Source: Citrobacter tructae | Lineage (GTDB): Bacteria; Pseudomonadota; Gammaproteobacteria; Enterobacterales; Enterobacteriaceae | Reading direction: 5' to 3' | DNA length: 64,000 nt | NCBI RefSeq assembly: GCF_004684345.1 | Contig: NZ_CP038469.1 | Coordinates: 992,001-1,056,000 of the forward strand | Shown here: positions 43,846 through 52,165 of the stretch, piece by piece | Layout: each line of letters starts with the position of its first letter | How positions within the stretch are numbered: the stretch's first letter is position 1 | Position numbers and translations under genes: made by a program | The notes under the pieces: generated by a model | Databases searched by the model: none | Told to the model about the DNA's origin: nothing | What the model saw: only the letters and a program-made list of their open reading frames with translations

Positions 43846-43862
43846 ATACTATAGGGGGGTAT
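43846..43862. promoter_or_regulatory. FrmR operator
   Basis: ATACTATAGGGGGGTAT, immediately upstream of the frmR ribosome site, has the AT-flanked G/C tract typical of CsoR/RcnR/FrmR operators (ATAC...G6...GTAT). Expected to mediate autoregulation of frmRA. Confidence 0.75.
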
Positions 43863-44260
43863 GGTAACTTTTTTAATATCTTCCTGTATACATTAAGTTT
43901 TATAGGGTTATCAGCCAGTTAATGAATTGAAGTAAGAGGCACTACTGGAAACAAACAGATTTTTTATTGCCTCTTTTTTGCCCCCCATTGGGCGATTTGT
44001 CCCCAATTCTGCCCCCAATGTTACAAAAAAAGATCATCAACGAGATGCTCATGGTTAGATATGGCAAAAAGCTAAATTGGCAATTGATCGCCTAAGTGCT
44101 GGTTATAAATACAGTGTTGTTGTGAATCATTTATCCTGCGAATGCAAAATACTCTTATATCACATTGATATATATGAATTTTTCTGGATCGTCATTTCTA
44201 ACGATTTTATAGTACCTGTGCTTTTTTCATTCACATCATTGACTTGAAGGATCAAACGAA
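43863..44260. other. AT-rich region upstream of hcp, with a C-rich repeat cluster at the island edge
   Basis: 398 bp with no gene. The first part holds the frmR promoter. At 43980-44020 three C-rich copies occur in a row (GCCCCCCATT, GTCCCCAATT, GCCCCCAATG), unlike anything nearby. CCATTGGG (43985-43992) recurs beyond the cassette at 45623-45630. The remaining sequence is AT-rich leader for hcp. The change in composition marks the left edge of an accessory segment; a decayed integrase end or attachment site is possible but not shown. Confidence 0.4.
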
Positions 44261-44743
44261 ATGGCTATACCCGGTAACATGTGGTTGTATGACGATGGCG
44301 GCGCTCCTATCAAAGGTGGTTGCGACGTTTTATGTCGAGAAGGCAGCATCGAGTTCAAAGGTTTGCATCATAACCTGTCCATGCCTACAGATAATCTGAC
44401 GGGTAAACCAACAGGAAAACGCATACACTCACCACTTATGATCGTGAAAGAGTTCGATTATTCCAGCCCGTATCTGTACAAAGCAGTTGCAACGGGTCAG
44501 ACACTTGAAAAAGCAGAACTCAAATTCTACAAAATCAATGATGCTGGTCAGGAAGCTGAATACTTCAATATCCTGCTTGAAGGTGTGCGGATCGTGTCTG
44601 TCTCTCCCTCAATGGCATCACCGGAAGATTCCAACAATAACCACCTTGAGCACGTCGAACTGCGCTATGAGAAAATCACATGGAAGCATAACGACGGGAA
44701 TATAATCTTCTCTGACTCGTGGAACGAGCGCCCTACAGCGTAA
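44261..44743 (+). CDS. hcp: Orphan Hcp (type VI secretion tube protein)
   Basis: 160 aa with the Hcp pattern of enterobacteria: MAIPxxxWLYDDGGAPIKG, REGSIEFKGLHHNL, PTDNLTGKPTGKRIHSP, KEFDYSSPYLYKAVATGQTLEKAELKFYKI and HNHLEHVELRYEKITW-like end with SDSWNERPTA. Hcp rings stack into the secretion tube and carry small effectors in their lumen. No other T6SS gene (tssBC, vgrG, clpV) is in this window, so this is an accessory orphan locus using a main cluster elsewhere. The next two genes look like its cargo and immunity. Confidence 0.93.
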   Translation: MAIPGNMWLYDDGGAPIKGGCDVLCREGSIEFKGLHHNLSMPTDNLTGKPTGKRIHSPLMIVKEFDYSSPYLYKAVATGQTLEKAELKFYKINDAGQEAEYFNILLEGVRIVSVSPSMASPEDSNNNHLEHVELRYEKITWKHNDGNIIFSDSWNERPTA

Positions 44744-44756
44744 CGGAGTCTCTCAG

Positions 44757-45206
44757 ATGGATACTACCGAAGAACTAAACGGAACGTATTTCTACAGAGG
44801 ACACCCGAACCTGTCGAAAATAGAACTCTTGAACGTGATATTCCTCGAAGAGTTCTGTAAAGAATTGGGAATCGATACTGTCTCAGGTGCTGCTATCCTT
44901 TCCGGTCAACCGTGGCTAGGTACACGTGGTAAACCTAAAGGCGCAACATTAGGAACAAGCGTTGTCTCAAAGTATGCCCGTATACTGATGAGAGATGCAC
45001 GTATGCCCTTTGGGGTCTCCATACCAACACCTGTTGGTGTCAGGATGCAGAAATCTAATAAGCTGGCGGCGATCATCGCTCGTTGGGTTCCGTGGCTGGG
45101 CTGGGCTTCCTTGTCGATGAGTCTCTATCGTGTTTCGACTCGTACCCAAGAGAAGTACAATCTGATTGCCAAACCTAAAGATCGTATAAAGTGGACATCC
45201 TTCTGA
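44757..45206 (+). CDS. Putative Hcp-linked effector, small basic membrane-targeting protein
   Basis: 149 aa, 13 bp after hcp with ribosome site GGAG. N-terminus ELNGTYFYRGHPNLSKIELLNVIFLEEFCKELG, then a conserved-looking core ILSGQPWLGTRGKPKGATLGTSVVSKYARIL (about 47-77), and one hydrophobic segment LAAIIARWVPWLGWASLSMSLY (about 103-124). No signal peptide. Similar unnamed proteins follow hcp or vgrG genes in other enterobacteria, from memory. Basic overall and potentially pore-forming; activity unknown. Start of the next gene abuts its stop. Confidence 0.65.
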   Translation: MDTTEELNGTYFYRGHPNLSKIELLNVIFLEEFCKELGIDTVSGAAILSGQPWLGTRGKPKGATLGTSVVSKYARILMRDARMPFGVSIPTPVGVRMQKSNKLAAIIARWVPWLGWASLSMSLYRVSTRTQEKYNLIAKPKDRIKWTSF

Positions 45207-45542
45207 ATGGACGAAATCACCAGTGATGAAGTTTTAGCTCTATTTCGCGAAGAAATCCCCGGTTACTTAGACGGCAACTGGAAAGAGGTTCCCCTTGAAC
45301 TGGACTCAGACTTATTCGATCACCCACGTGATGATCTAGAGGATGCACTGCAAAAGTATCAGCAACGATACAGCATCAGCCTCGATAATCTGAATTGGGC
45401 GTTGTATTTTCCGTGGGAAAATACACCACTGTTTCAACGTTGGTTTAAGCTTAAGCGGGAAGACGTGGAGTCAACCCGCCTCCCGCTTACAGTCAGAATG
45501 TTTGCTGAATCAGCAGCGGCAGGTCGTTGGTTATACGACTGA
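45207..45542 (+). CDS. Small acidic DUF1493-family protein, candidate immunity protein
   Basis: 111 aa; its ATG begins at the base after the effector stop, so translation is coupled. Strongly acidic (DEITSDEVLALFREEIPGYLDG; LDSDLFDHPRDDLEDALQ), cytoplasmic, no membrane segment. It resembles DUF1493 proteins of Salmonella and E. coli, whose function is unproven. Charge complementarity to the basic effector and tight coupling suggest a cognate immunity protein, but a chaperone or adaptor role is equally open. Confidence 0.6.
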   Translation: MDEITSDEVLALFREEIPGYLDGNWKEVPLELDSDLFDHPRDDLEDALQKYQQRYSISLDNLNWALYFPWENTPLFQRWFKLKREDVESTRLPLTVRMFAESAAAGRWLYD

Positions 45543-45572
45543 GTAAACACGTTCTCAGACATAAGTTAAAAT

Positions 45573-45596
45573 GGCCCGGAGTTCGGGCCTTTCTTA
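45573..45596 (+). terminator. Rho-independent terminator of the hcp cassette
   Basis: GGCCCG-GAGTT-CGGGCC followed by TTTCTT, 30 bp after the last stop. A clean terminator showing that hcp, effector and DUF1493 form one transcript. Confidence 0.85.
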
Positions 45597-45657
45597 TCCC
45601 TGAATCTTTACGGTCTATCCGGCCATTGGGGGTTTAACGGGTCTACCCGATTTAAAA

Positions 45658-46947
45658 TCACTGTGTTCGATTTGGCGACTCACTCACCCGCAGCAAATCA
45701 CTAAAACGCGTGGTATATCGCGGGGAAAGCATATCTCGCTTCATCGCCCACGGTTGCTGTATACCCTGCCCGGCAAACCAGAGCGTTCCGCGTCCTTTTT
45801 TATTTAGCCGATCCACCACCGTCATCAGCTCCGCACTGTTGTGCCGGGGAGCGTTGTCATCAAAAAGATTCAACTGCGCCACGCCAGAACTGAAAAAATC
45901 CCCCAGCATCACGCCCGCTTTTTGATAACGCAGCCCTTCTCGCCAGATGGCGTCCAGGCAGCGCGTTGCCGCATTGATAATATCCCGGCTATCCTGGGTG
46001 GGAGTCAGTAATTTGATCGAGGCGCTGTTGCCGTAATAGGGTTCATTCAGCACGAACGGCGACGTTTTTACAAACGCCGAGATAAATCGGCAGAATTGAT
46101 GCTCGGCCCTCAACTTTTCTGCAGCACGGGCGGCATAGCTACAGATCGCCTGTCGCATCGATTCATAATCGGTTATCCGATCGCCAAACGATCTTGAGCA
46201 GATAATTTCCTGCTTATGCGGCGCAAATTCCTCAAACCCCAGACAGGGTTCGCCGCGTAGTTCGCGTACCGTACGTTCCAGCACGACGCTGAAATGTTTG
46301 CGGATAACGTCAGTGTGGGTATCCGCGAGATCCAACACACTCTTTATGCCCATCGCATTCAGTTTCTTACCGATTCGCCGTCCAACGCCCCACACCTCGT
46401 CCACAGGCAGTGCTGCCATCAGTTTTCGCTGACGCTCGACGCGGGATAAATCGAGTACGCCGCCTGTCTGGTGCTGCCATCGTTTCGCCGCATAGTTCGC
46501 CAGCTTAGCGAGAGTTTTGGTGGGAGCAATGCCCACGCCGACGGTTAGATGTGTGCGTTTCAGCAACGTTTGCCGAATTTCCTGCCCGAACGTCTCAAGA
46601 TCGCAGCAATTGATGACCCCAGAGAGATCGCAAAATGCCTCATCAATCGAATAGATCTCCACCCGTGGTGTAATCTCTTCCAGGGTGGTCATCACCCTCT
46701 GACTCATATCGGCGTACAGTTCATAGTTGCTGCTGAAGGTCACAATCCCGTGACGGCGGAAAATTTCTTTCTGTTTGAAATAAGGCGCGCCCATCGTCAC
46801 CAGCCCTTTGGCTTCAGCGCTGCGGGCAATAACGCAACCGTCGTTATTCGATAGTACCACCACCGGGCGACCTTTCAGATCCGGGCGGAACACTGTCTCA
46901 CAACTGGCATAGAATGCGTTCACATCGCAGAGCGCAAACATACTCAT
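45658..46947 (-). CDS. umuC: DNA polymerase V catalytic subunit UmuC
   Basis: 429 aa (E. coli 422), Y-family polymerase. Motifs DVNAFYASCETVFRPDL with the first metal aspartate (about 8), SNNDGCVIARS (about 33-43), and the catalytic YSIDEAFCDLSG (about 98-109). A UmuD'-dependent error-prone translesion polymerase. Overlaps umuD by 4 nt (ATGA). Confidence 0.95.
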   Translation of the reverse strand: MSMFALCDVNAFYASCETVFRPDLKGRPVVVLSNNDGCVIARSAEAKGLVTMGAPYFKQKEIFRRHGIVTFSSNYELYADMSQRVMTTLEEITPRVEIYSIDEAFCDLSGVINCCDLETFGQEIRQTLLKRTHLTVGVGIAPTKTLAKLANYAAKRWQHQTGGVLDLSRVERQRKLMAALPVDEVWGVGRRIGKKLNAMGIKSVLDLADTHTDVIRKHFSVVLERTVRELRGEPCLGFEEFAPHKQEIICSRSFGDRITDYESMRQAICSYAARAAEKLRAEHQFCRFISAFVKTSPFVLNEPYYGNSASIKLLTPTQDSRDIINAATRCLDAIWREGLRYQKAGVMLGDFFSSGVAQLNLFDDNAPRHNSAELMTVVDRLNKKGRGTLWFAGQGIQQPWAMKRDMLSPRYTTRFSDLLRVSESPNRTQ

Positions 46948-47363
46948 CCCGTTGATTTGACGATAAAAGTGACGACGCCAAAGATATCTAGCGTGTCTTC
47001 ACTGCTTATCCGAATCGGGGACCAGGCACTGTTCATCGGATTAAGCTGTACGGTGGGTCTGAGCTGGAGACGTTTTACCGTAAACTCACCTTCCACCGCA
47101 GCGATAACAATATCCCCGTGCTGGGCGGTTCTGGCGCTGTCCACAATCAACAGATCGCCATCAGCAATCCCGGCGTCAACCATCGAATCGCCCGCCGCTT
47201 TCACAAAGTAAGTGGCGCTGGGGTGTTTGATCAACAAGGCATTCAGGTCAATACGTTGCTCCACGTAATCCTGTGCCGGGCTGGGAAACCCACACGGTAC
47301 GACATCACTGAAAAGGGGCACCGCAATCGCCTCGCGCTGCTCTGAAGGTCTGTACAACATCAT
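46944..47363 (-). CDS. umuD: UmuD, self-cleaving SOS mutagenesis protein
   Basis: 139 aa. Cleavage bond Cys24-Gly25 (VPCGFPSP), nucleophile Ser60 (GDSMVDAG) and general base Lys97 (FTVKRLQ) are all at canonical positions, so it should be a functional LexA-like serine/lysine autoprotease giving UmuD'. Preceded by a perfect LexA box. Confidence 0.95.
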   Translation of the reverse strand: MMLYRPSEQREAIAVPLFSDVVPCGFPSPAQDYVEQRIDLNALLIKHPSATYFVKAAGDSMVDAGIADGDLLIVDSARTAQHGDIVIAAVEGEFTVKRLQLRPTVQLNPMNSAWSPIRISSEDTLDIFGVVTFIVKSTG

Positions 47364-47378
47364 GACACATCCCTCTAA

Positions 47379-47398
47379 TACTGTTTTTATATACAGTA
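47379..47398. promoter_or_regulatory. LexA (SOS) box of umuDC
   Basis: TACTGTTTTTATATACAGTA contains CTG-N10-CAG and matches the E. coli umuD operator sequence read on the other strand. It lies 16 bp upstream of the umuD ATG. Confidence 0.95.
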
Positions 47399-47491
47399 GA
47401 TGTAGTGAGGCGTGCGATCAAGTGACGAGAAGACGGCGGCTGATTATTGCTTAACCACCTCACGTGTAAGTATGGGTTGTGGTTAAAAATA

Positions 47492-47689
47492 TCAGTTTTG
47501 TAAATATCGGCAAATTCTACAATTGCTGTACGGACCGATCCCGACAAAAATCTCATCATTGATTTTTTGCGTATAAAAACCACTGGCATTCGGGAATACA
47601 CGCATAATATCGCCGGGACTTTTTCGACCAGAATCGTCATCTAGTTGATAAGAGATATTCTCCCGGGTGATGATTTTGGTGGCGAGCAT
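47492..47689 (-). CDS. Small uncharacterised protein
   Basis: 65 aa from ATG 47689 (MLATKIITRENISYQLDDDSGRK...), or 77 aa from an in-frame GTG at 47725. Contains two C-terminal Cys (NCRICRYLQN). No domain recognised. It lies just downstream of a membrane-peptide ORF in a different frame; the pair may be two coupled small genes or one frameshifted gene. Confidence 0.4.
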   Translation of the reverse strand: MLATKIITRENISYQLDDDSGRKSPGDIMRVFPNASGFYTQKINDEIFVGIGPYSNCRICRYLQN

Positions 47690-47700
47690 GCCTATCTCAC

Positions 47701-47925
47701 TCACCAGCCCTTCGTGAACAGCCACACCACCACCGAGATCAACTTAGGCGTCGCGCCCACGGTTTCAGGGTGGATACAGGGACGCTGTAAGCGCCCCGCT
47801 TCTACCTGATTGAACACGGCTTTAAGTAACTTAAGAATGAATACAGTGATCAGCACAATAATCAGGGCGATTATCAGTCCCGGTAATGCCGATACAAATT
47901 GGCATAGTGCGGTAAATTCAAACAA
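47701..47925 (-). CDS. Possible small membrane protein (doubtful)
   Basis: 74 aa with a strong hydrophobic helix (ALPGLIIALIIVLITVFILKLL) followed by an amphipathic basic segment. The only start is TTG at 47925, which lies in the T tract after the cybB terminator hairpin, so independent expression is unclear. Composition looks coding. It may be the 5' half of a broken gene continued in the next frame. Confidence 0.35.
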   Translation of the reverse strand: MFEFTALCQFVSALPGLIIALIIVLITVFILKLLKAVFNQVEAGRLQRPCIHPETVGATPKLISVVVWLFTKGW

Positions 47926-47926
47926 A

Positions 47927-47947
47927 CGCCCCGCATAATACGGGGCG
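47927..47947 (-). terminator. Terminator of cybB
   Basis: CGCCCCG / CGGGGCG with a 7-nt loop, followed on the - strand by TTTGTTTG, 14 bp after the cybB stop. Confidence 0.8.
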
Positions 47948-47960
47948 GTGACAACCGACG

Positions 47961-48491
47961 TTACGAACGTTTGCGCGGCATCATACGCAGCAGCGTATTG
48001 TCCTTCCAGAAATAGTGATGCATCAAGGCCGCAACGGCATGCAGGCCAATAACAAAATAGCCCAGGTTTGCCAGCGTCACGTGCCAGGACTTCAGCGTAT
48101 CCACTAAGTCAAAGTTGGCTTCTGCCGCATGTGGCATAACAATGCCAAATGCAATCCACGGATTTCCCCGGTTGTACATCATCACCAGGCCAATCATCGG
48201 CAGCACAATAAACAGCAGATAGATAACCAGATGCCCAAGATGCGCCATACCCGTCATCATTGGTTTCGGTTTTGGCACAATCGGAGGAGTGGGATACTTA
48301 AGCCTGACCAGCAGACGCGTCACCATCAACGCTAAAATCGTGATGCCGCAGGACACATGCACCATGTTGAATCCAGGACGGTAGCTACGCGGGAAAAATC
48401 CGCGAAACTCCATGGCACTGTAGGCCACAATCACCAATAAAAAGACCAGCCAGTGGATACCAATTTGCAGGCCTGAATACTTATTCCCCAT
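47961..48491 (-). CDS. cybB: Cytochrome b561 CybB (superoxide:ubiquinone oxidoreductase)
   Basis: 176 aa from ATG 48491 (MGNKYSGLQIGIHWLVFLL), with AGGAAG upstream; a longer upstream frame is not conserved. Four membrane helices with histidines positioned to bind two haems (GIHWLVF, NMVHVSCG, LGHLVIYL, GLHAVAALMHHYF). In E. coli CybB scavenges superoxide and passes electrons to ubiquinone. Confidence 0.94.
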   Translation of the reverse strand: MGNKYSGLQIGIHWLVFLLVIVAYSAMEFRGFFPRSYRPGFNMVHVSCGITILALMVTRLLVRLKYPTPPIVPKPKPMMTGMAHLGHLVIYLLFIVLPMIGLVMMYNRGNPWIAFGIVMPHAAEANFDLVDTLKSWHVTLANLGYFVIGLHAVAALMHHYFWKDNTLLRMMPRKRS

Positions 48492-48680
48492 AACACTTCC
48501 TGAGTAAAAACAATAATGCGTCAACATAACCAGCTTTTGTTAAAAATTCATTAACTTTTGTTCACCCCTTTTCAGTCAGTTACGTTTAAGCGCAAAAACA
48601 GCTATTGCCCCTGCTGCCTGACTGGACTATGCCTGGTAGGGAAAATATGTCGTACAGCCTCATCCTGACAGGAGAAAACC

Positions 48681-49682
48681 ATGAGTAAAATTGGCATTAA
48701 CGGTTTTGGTCGTATCGGTCGTCTGGTATTGCGTCGACTACTGGAAGTCAAAAGCAGCGTGGAGGTTGTCGCTATTAATGACCTTACCTCACCGAAAATT
48801 CTCGCCTATCTGTTAAAACATGATTCAAACTACGGGCCGTTCCCCTGGAGCGTTGACTTTACCGAAGACGCACTGGTTGTCGATGGTAAAAAAATTGCCG
48901 TTTACGCAGAAAAAGAGGCTCAACATATTCCGTGGAAAACCACAGGTGCGGAAATTATCATCGAGTGCACTGGTTTTTATACCTCGACAGAAAAAGCGCA
49001 AGCCCACCTGGATGCCGGAGCCAAAAAAGTCCTAATCTCCGCGCCTGCCGGTGATATGAAGACCATTGTCTTTAACGTCAACGACGACACGATGGATACG
49101 AACGACCAGATTATCTCTGTCGCGTCGTGCACCACTAACTGCCTGGCACCGATGGCGAAAGCGCTGCACGATAACTTCGGTATTCAGCTTGGCACCATGA
49201 CCACCATTCACGCCTATACAGGCACTCAATCGCTGGTCGATGGTCCACGGGGTAAAGATCTACGCGCCTCACGCGCGGCGGCGGAGAATATCATTCCGCA
49301 TACCACCGGGGCAGCGAAGGCCATCGGTCTGGTTATTCCGGCGCTGAGCGGTAAATTGAAAGGCCATGCCCAGCGCGTGCCGGTTAAGACCGGGTCCGTC
49401 ACCGAGCTGGTTTCTGTTTTGGGCAAAAAAGTCACCGCCGAGGAGATCAACAACGCGTTGAAAAAGGCGACGCTGAATAACGAATCATTCGGCTATACCG
49501 ATGAGGAGATTGTCTCGTCCGATGTCATTGGGTCTCATTTTGGTTCGGTATTTGATGCTACCCAAACTGAGATTACCGAAGTGGGCGATCTACAACTGGT
49601 AAAAACCGTCGCCTGGTACGATAACGAATACGGTTTTGTCACCCAACTGATTCGCACACTGGATAAATTTATCAAGCTTTAA
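48681..49682 (+). CDS. gapC: Intact glyceraldehyde-3-phosphate dehydrogenase GapC
   Basis: 333 aa. NAD motif INGFGRIGR at the N-terminus, catalytic Cys150 in ASCTTNCLAP and the proton-relay His in TIHAYTGTQ. Full length without frameshift; in E. coli K-12 the gene at this locus, between cybB and aldA, is broken. It is distinct from the housekeeping gapA and may serve under special conditions. Confidence 0.93.
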   Translation: MSKIGINGFGRIGRLVLRRLLEVKSSVEVVAINDLTSPKILAYLLKHDSNYGPFPWSVDFTEDALVVDGKKIAVYAEKEAQHIPWKTTGAEIIIECTGFYTSTEKAQAHLDAGAKKVLISAPAGDMKTIVFNVNDDTMDTNDQIISVASCTTNCLAPMAKALHDNFGIQLGTMTTIHAYTGTQSLVDGPRGKDLRASRAAAENIIPHTTGAAKAIGLVIPALSGKLKGHAQRVPVKTGSVTELVSVLGKKVTAEEINNALKKATLNNESFGYTDEEIVSSDVIGSHFGSVFDATQTEITEVGDLQLVKTVAWYDNEYGFVTQLIRTLDKFIKL

Positions 49683-49693
49683 TGCGTTGGAGG

Positions 49694-49723
49694 ATGCCGG
49701 GTAACAACAGTGCTACCCGGCAT
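49694..49723. terminator. Bidirectional hairpin between gapC and aldA
   Basis: A perfect 10-bp stem (ATGCCGGGTA / TACCCGGCAT) with a 10-nt loop between convergent stops. GC core and sequence resemble REP units; no strong T run. Confidence 0.7.
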
Positions 49724-49728
49724 AACAC

Positions 49729-51168
49729 TTACGACTGCAGATAAACCACCTGCGTTTGCAGATACTCGTTCAGACCGTGCTTACCGTCAGCTCCACCGAT
49801 GCCGGACTTGCGCCATCCTGCGTGGAAGCCTTGCATTGCCTCGAAGTTTTCGCGGTTGATATAGGTTTCGCCAAATTTCAGCCCCTTAATCGCCTTCATC
49901 GCCGTGTTCAGGTTCTGCGTGTAAATCGATGAGGTCAGGCCGTAGTCGCTGTCATTGGCCATCGCAATTGCCTCTTCCAGTGTGTCAAACGCCACCACCG
50001 GCAGCACCGGGCCAAACGTCTCCTCGTGCATAATCGCCATCTCCTGGCGCACATCCAGCAGCAATGTTGGAGGATAGTAATACCCCTTACCCGCAACCGC
50101 TTTGCCCCCCAACACCACACGGGCTCCTTCCTGCACCGCGCGCGCAACTTTCTGCTCAACACGTTCCCGCGCTGCGGCGTTAATCAGCGGCCCCATCGAG
50201 ATATCGTTACGTTCCGTCGGATTGCCAAACTGCACGGCTTTCATCGCCTCGCCCAGACGATTAACGAACTGGTCGTAAATACCTTTCTGGACGTACACAC
50301 GTTCGGCGCAGTTACACACCTGCCCGGTATTAATCACGCGGGAGTCAACAATCGCCTTCACGGCCAGCTCGAGATCCGCATCATCCATCACGATAGCCGG
50401 GGCTTTGCCGCCAAGTTCCAGACACACTTTGGTGATGTTTTTCGCCGCTGCCGCCATGATTTTCTCACCGGCCACCACGCTGCCGGTCATGCTGACCATC
50501 GCCACTTTCGGGTTCCCGGCCAGTTCCTGCCCCACCGTTTCGCCACGTCCGAGCACCAGGTTAAACACCCCGCGCGGCAGACCGATGTCATCGACAATTT
50601 TGGCGAAGGCGATGGCATTGTTTGGCGTAAACTCGCTCGGCTTAATGACGATGGTATTCCCCGTCAGCAAGGCAGGAGCCAGCTTACGGGCGATCAGGAA
50701 AAACGGGAAATTCCACGGCAGAATACCCGTGGTCACGCCAAGGGCGCGTTTAAACAGCAGGATATTTTCGCCCGGACGATCGCTTTGCAGGATTTCACCT
50801 TCATAGCGACGCGCCCACTCCGCCATGTAATCGATATAGTCGGCGGTAAACGAAACTTCGACATCCGCCAGTTGCTGAATTTTTCCGCCTTCCGCCACGA
50901 TCAGCGCGCTGATTTCACTGGCGCGTTCACGGATCCCGGCGGAAATCTTGCGTAGCCAGGCAGCGCGTTCAATGGCGGGCAGCGTCTCCCATTCAGGCTG
51001 GGCGCGATGTGCGGCGTCAATCGCTTTGCGCGCATCTTCAGCACGACCATCAGGGATACGGGAAATTACCTCTTCCGTCGCCGGATTGACGACATCAATC
51101 CAGGCGTCATCGTGCCAGGTCACAAACTGCCCATCGATATACATAGGATGTTGTACGGGTACTGACAT
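49729..51168 (-). CDS. aldA: Lactaldehyde/glycolaldehyde dehydrogenase
   Basis: 479 aa from ATG 51168 with AGGAGAAG upstream, equal to E. coli AldA; an ATG 11 codons upstream is less likely. Rossmann segment SMTGSVVAGEKI, catalytic Glu in LELGGKAPAIV, active-site Cys in GQVCNCAERVYV (about 285). Oxidises L-lactaldehyde (fucose, rhamnose breakdown) and glycolaldehyde with NAD. Confidence 0.95.
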   Translation of the reverse strand: MSVPVQHPMYIDGQFVTWHDDAWIDVVNPATEEVISRIPDGRAEDARKAIDAAHRAQPEWETLPAIERAAWLRKISAGIRERASEISALIVAEGGKIQQLADVEVSFTADYIDYMAEWARRYEGEILQSDRPGENILLFKRALGVTTGILPWNFPFFLIARKLAPALLTGNTIVIKPSEFTPNNAIAFAKIVDDIGLPRGVFNLVLGRGETVGQELAGNPKVAMVSMTGSVVAGEKIMAAAAKNITKVCLELGGKAPAIVMDDADLELAVKAIVDSRVINTGQVCNCAERVYVQKGIYDQFVNRLGEAMKAVQFGNPTERNDISMGPLINAAARERVEQKVARAVQEGARVVLGGKAVAGKGYYYPPTLLLDVRQEMAIMHEETFGPVLPVVAFDTLEEAIAMANDSDYGLTSSIYTQNLNTAMKAIKGLKFGETYINRENFEAMQGFHAGWRKSGIGGADGKHGLNEYLQTQVVYLQS

Positions 51169-51327
51169 GCGCTTCTCCTGTGATTGATTTGTTTTTAACA
51201 AGTAAAACTATTGTTAATTAATATCAATCATGCATAACACATTGCCACTGCGATGGTGGTTCTGTGAGCAGCTTCATAAAAGCGTCAGACAACGTCGTCG
51301 TGAAGAGAAAAAACCGGCGGGATGAAT

Positions 51328-51359
51328 GCCCGTTTGCACAAAAAAAACGACAAACGGGC
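51328..51359 (-). terminator. Hairpin downstream of ydcF
   Basis: GCCCGTTTG / CAAACGGGC perfect 9-bp stem; its 14-nt loop carries a T8 run on the - strand. 8 bp after the ydcF stop. Unusual in having the T run in the loop, so termination is uncertain. Confidence 0.55.
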
Positions 51360-51367
51360 AGCGGAGA

Positions 51368-52165
51368 TTACAAAGAACGTCTGTTCAATAAGTCAATCAG
51401 CGCGGCGTCGTGTTGCAGATGTAACCACGCATCCTCAACGGCCTGTGGAATATCCACATGCGCAATAAAATCACGACCACGGGGCCCATAACCGGTTTCA
51501 TCATCACGCAGACGCGGAAGCTCACCGGTAATGAGAGACAGGTAACGATCCACCGACCACAGACCTTCAGCGGTCGGCGCAAAATCCACGCCGTCGCCCT
51601 GCTCAGTCAACTCAGGGACAAAACCGGGGAAGCTGAGCCAGCGCGGGGCCTGCGGGTCGTCACGCGTTACGCGTTCAAATGTCGCCATGGTGCGACGCTG
51701 CATGGTGGGGTCCTGCACTACAATGACGGTCTCTATAGTTTTCGTCGCCTGACGCAGCAACGCACAACTGAACCGAGCGTTCTCCCCACAGTTGGTGGAT
51801 TGATCCTCCACCCAAATCTTCTCACCGGGAATATGCCAGAACTGGTGGGCGATATCGGCAAGGATTGCCGCTTCTGTACGTCCGGTAGTACGGAGAATGT
51901 TGTAGCGAGGATGCCGGGCGATAGCGGCATACAGAAAGGTTGTGGAGTGACCGATACCGCCACTGATAAGCAAGGGGATCTGCTGTTCTTTCGCTATTCG
52001 GCAGGCTGCATCGATAGTGGGGATTACTGCGTTACCCGCCAGAATCACCAGTTCGGCATCATCCAGTCTGGAGTGTGAAGATAAATCGTTTTGAGCTAAC
52101 CAGCCGCCAAGAATATTTGCAGCAGACAGCGTGCTATCCGTTAATTGTGGCATTGTCGTCGGCAT
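51368..52165 (-). CDS. ydcF: DUF218 SAM-binding protein YdcF
   Basis: 265 aa from ATG 52165 (E. coli 266), following GGAGG. DUF218 motifs: AELVILAGNAVIPTIDAACRIA, LLISGGIGHSTTFLY (about 80-94), and EDQSTNCGENARFS. E. coli YdcF is a Rossmann-like protein that binds SAM; activity unknown. An upstream extension in frame to 52216 is not conserved. Confidence 0.92.
   Translation of the reverse strand: MPTTMPQLTDSTLSAANILGGWLAQNDLSSHSRLDDAELVILAGNAVIPTIDAACRIAKEQQIPLLISGGIGHSTTFLYAAIARHPRYNILRTTGRTEAAILADIAHQFWHIPGEKIWVEDQSTNCGENARFSCALLRQATKTIETVIVVQDPTMQRRTMATFERVTRDDPQAPRWLSFPGFVPELTEQGDGVDFAPTAEGLWSVDRYLSLITGELPRLRDDETGYGPRGRDFIAHVDIPQAVEDAWLHLQHDAALIDLLNRRSL

Noticed and set aside
43980..44100. 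Possible phage integrase tail
   Set aside because: C-rich repeats recall integrase-end sequences, but no frame gives a recognisable tyrosine-recombinase motif.
50026..50955. 309-codon open frame on the + strand
   Set aside because: Antisense shadow of aldA; rich in Arg/His as expected from reversed GC-rich codons.
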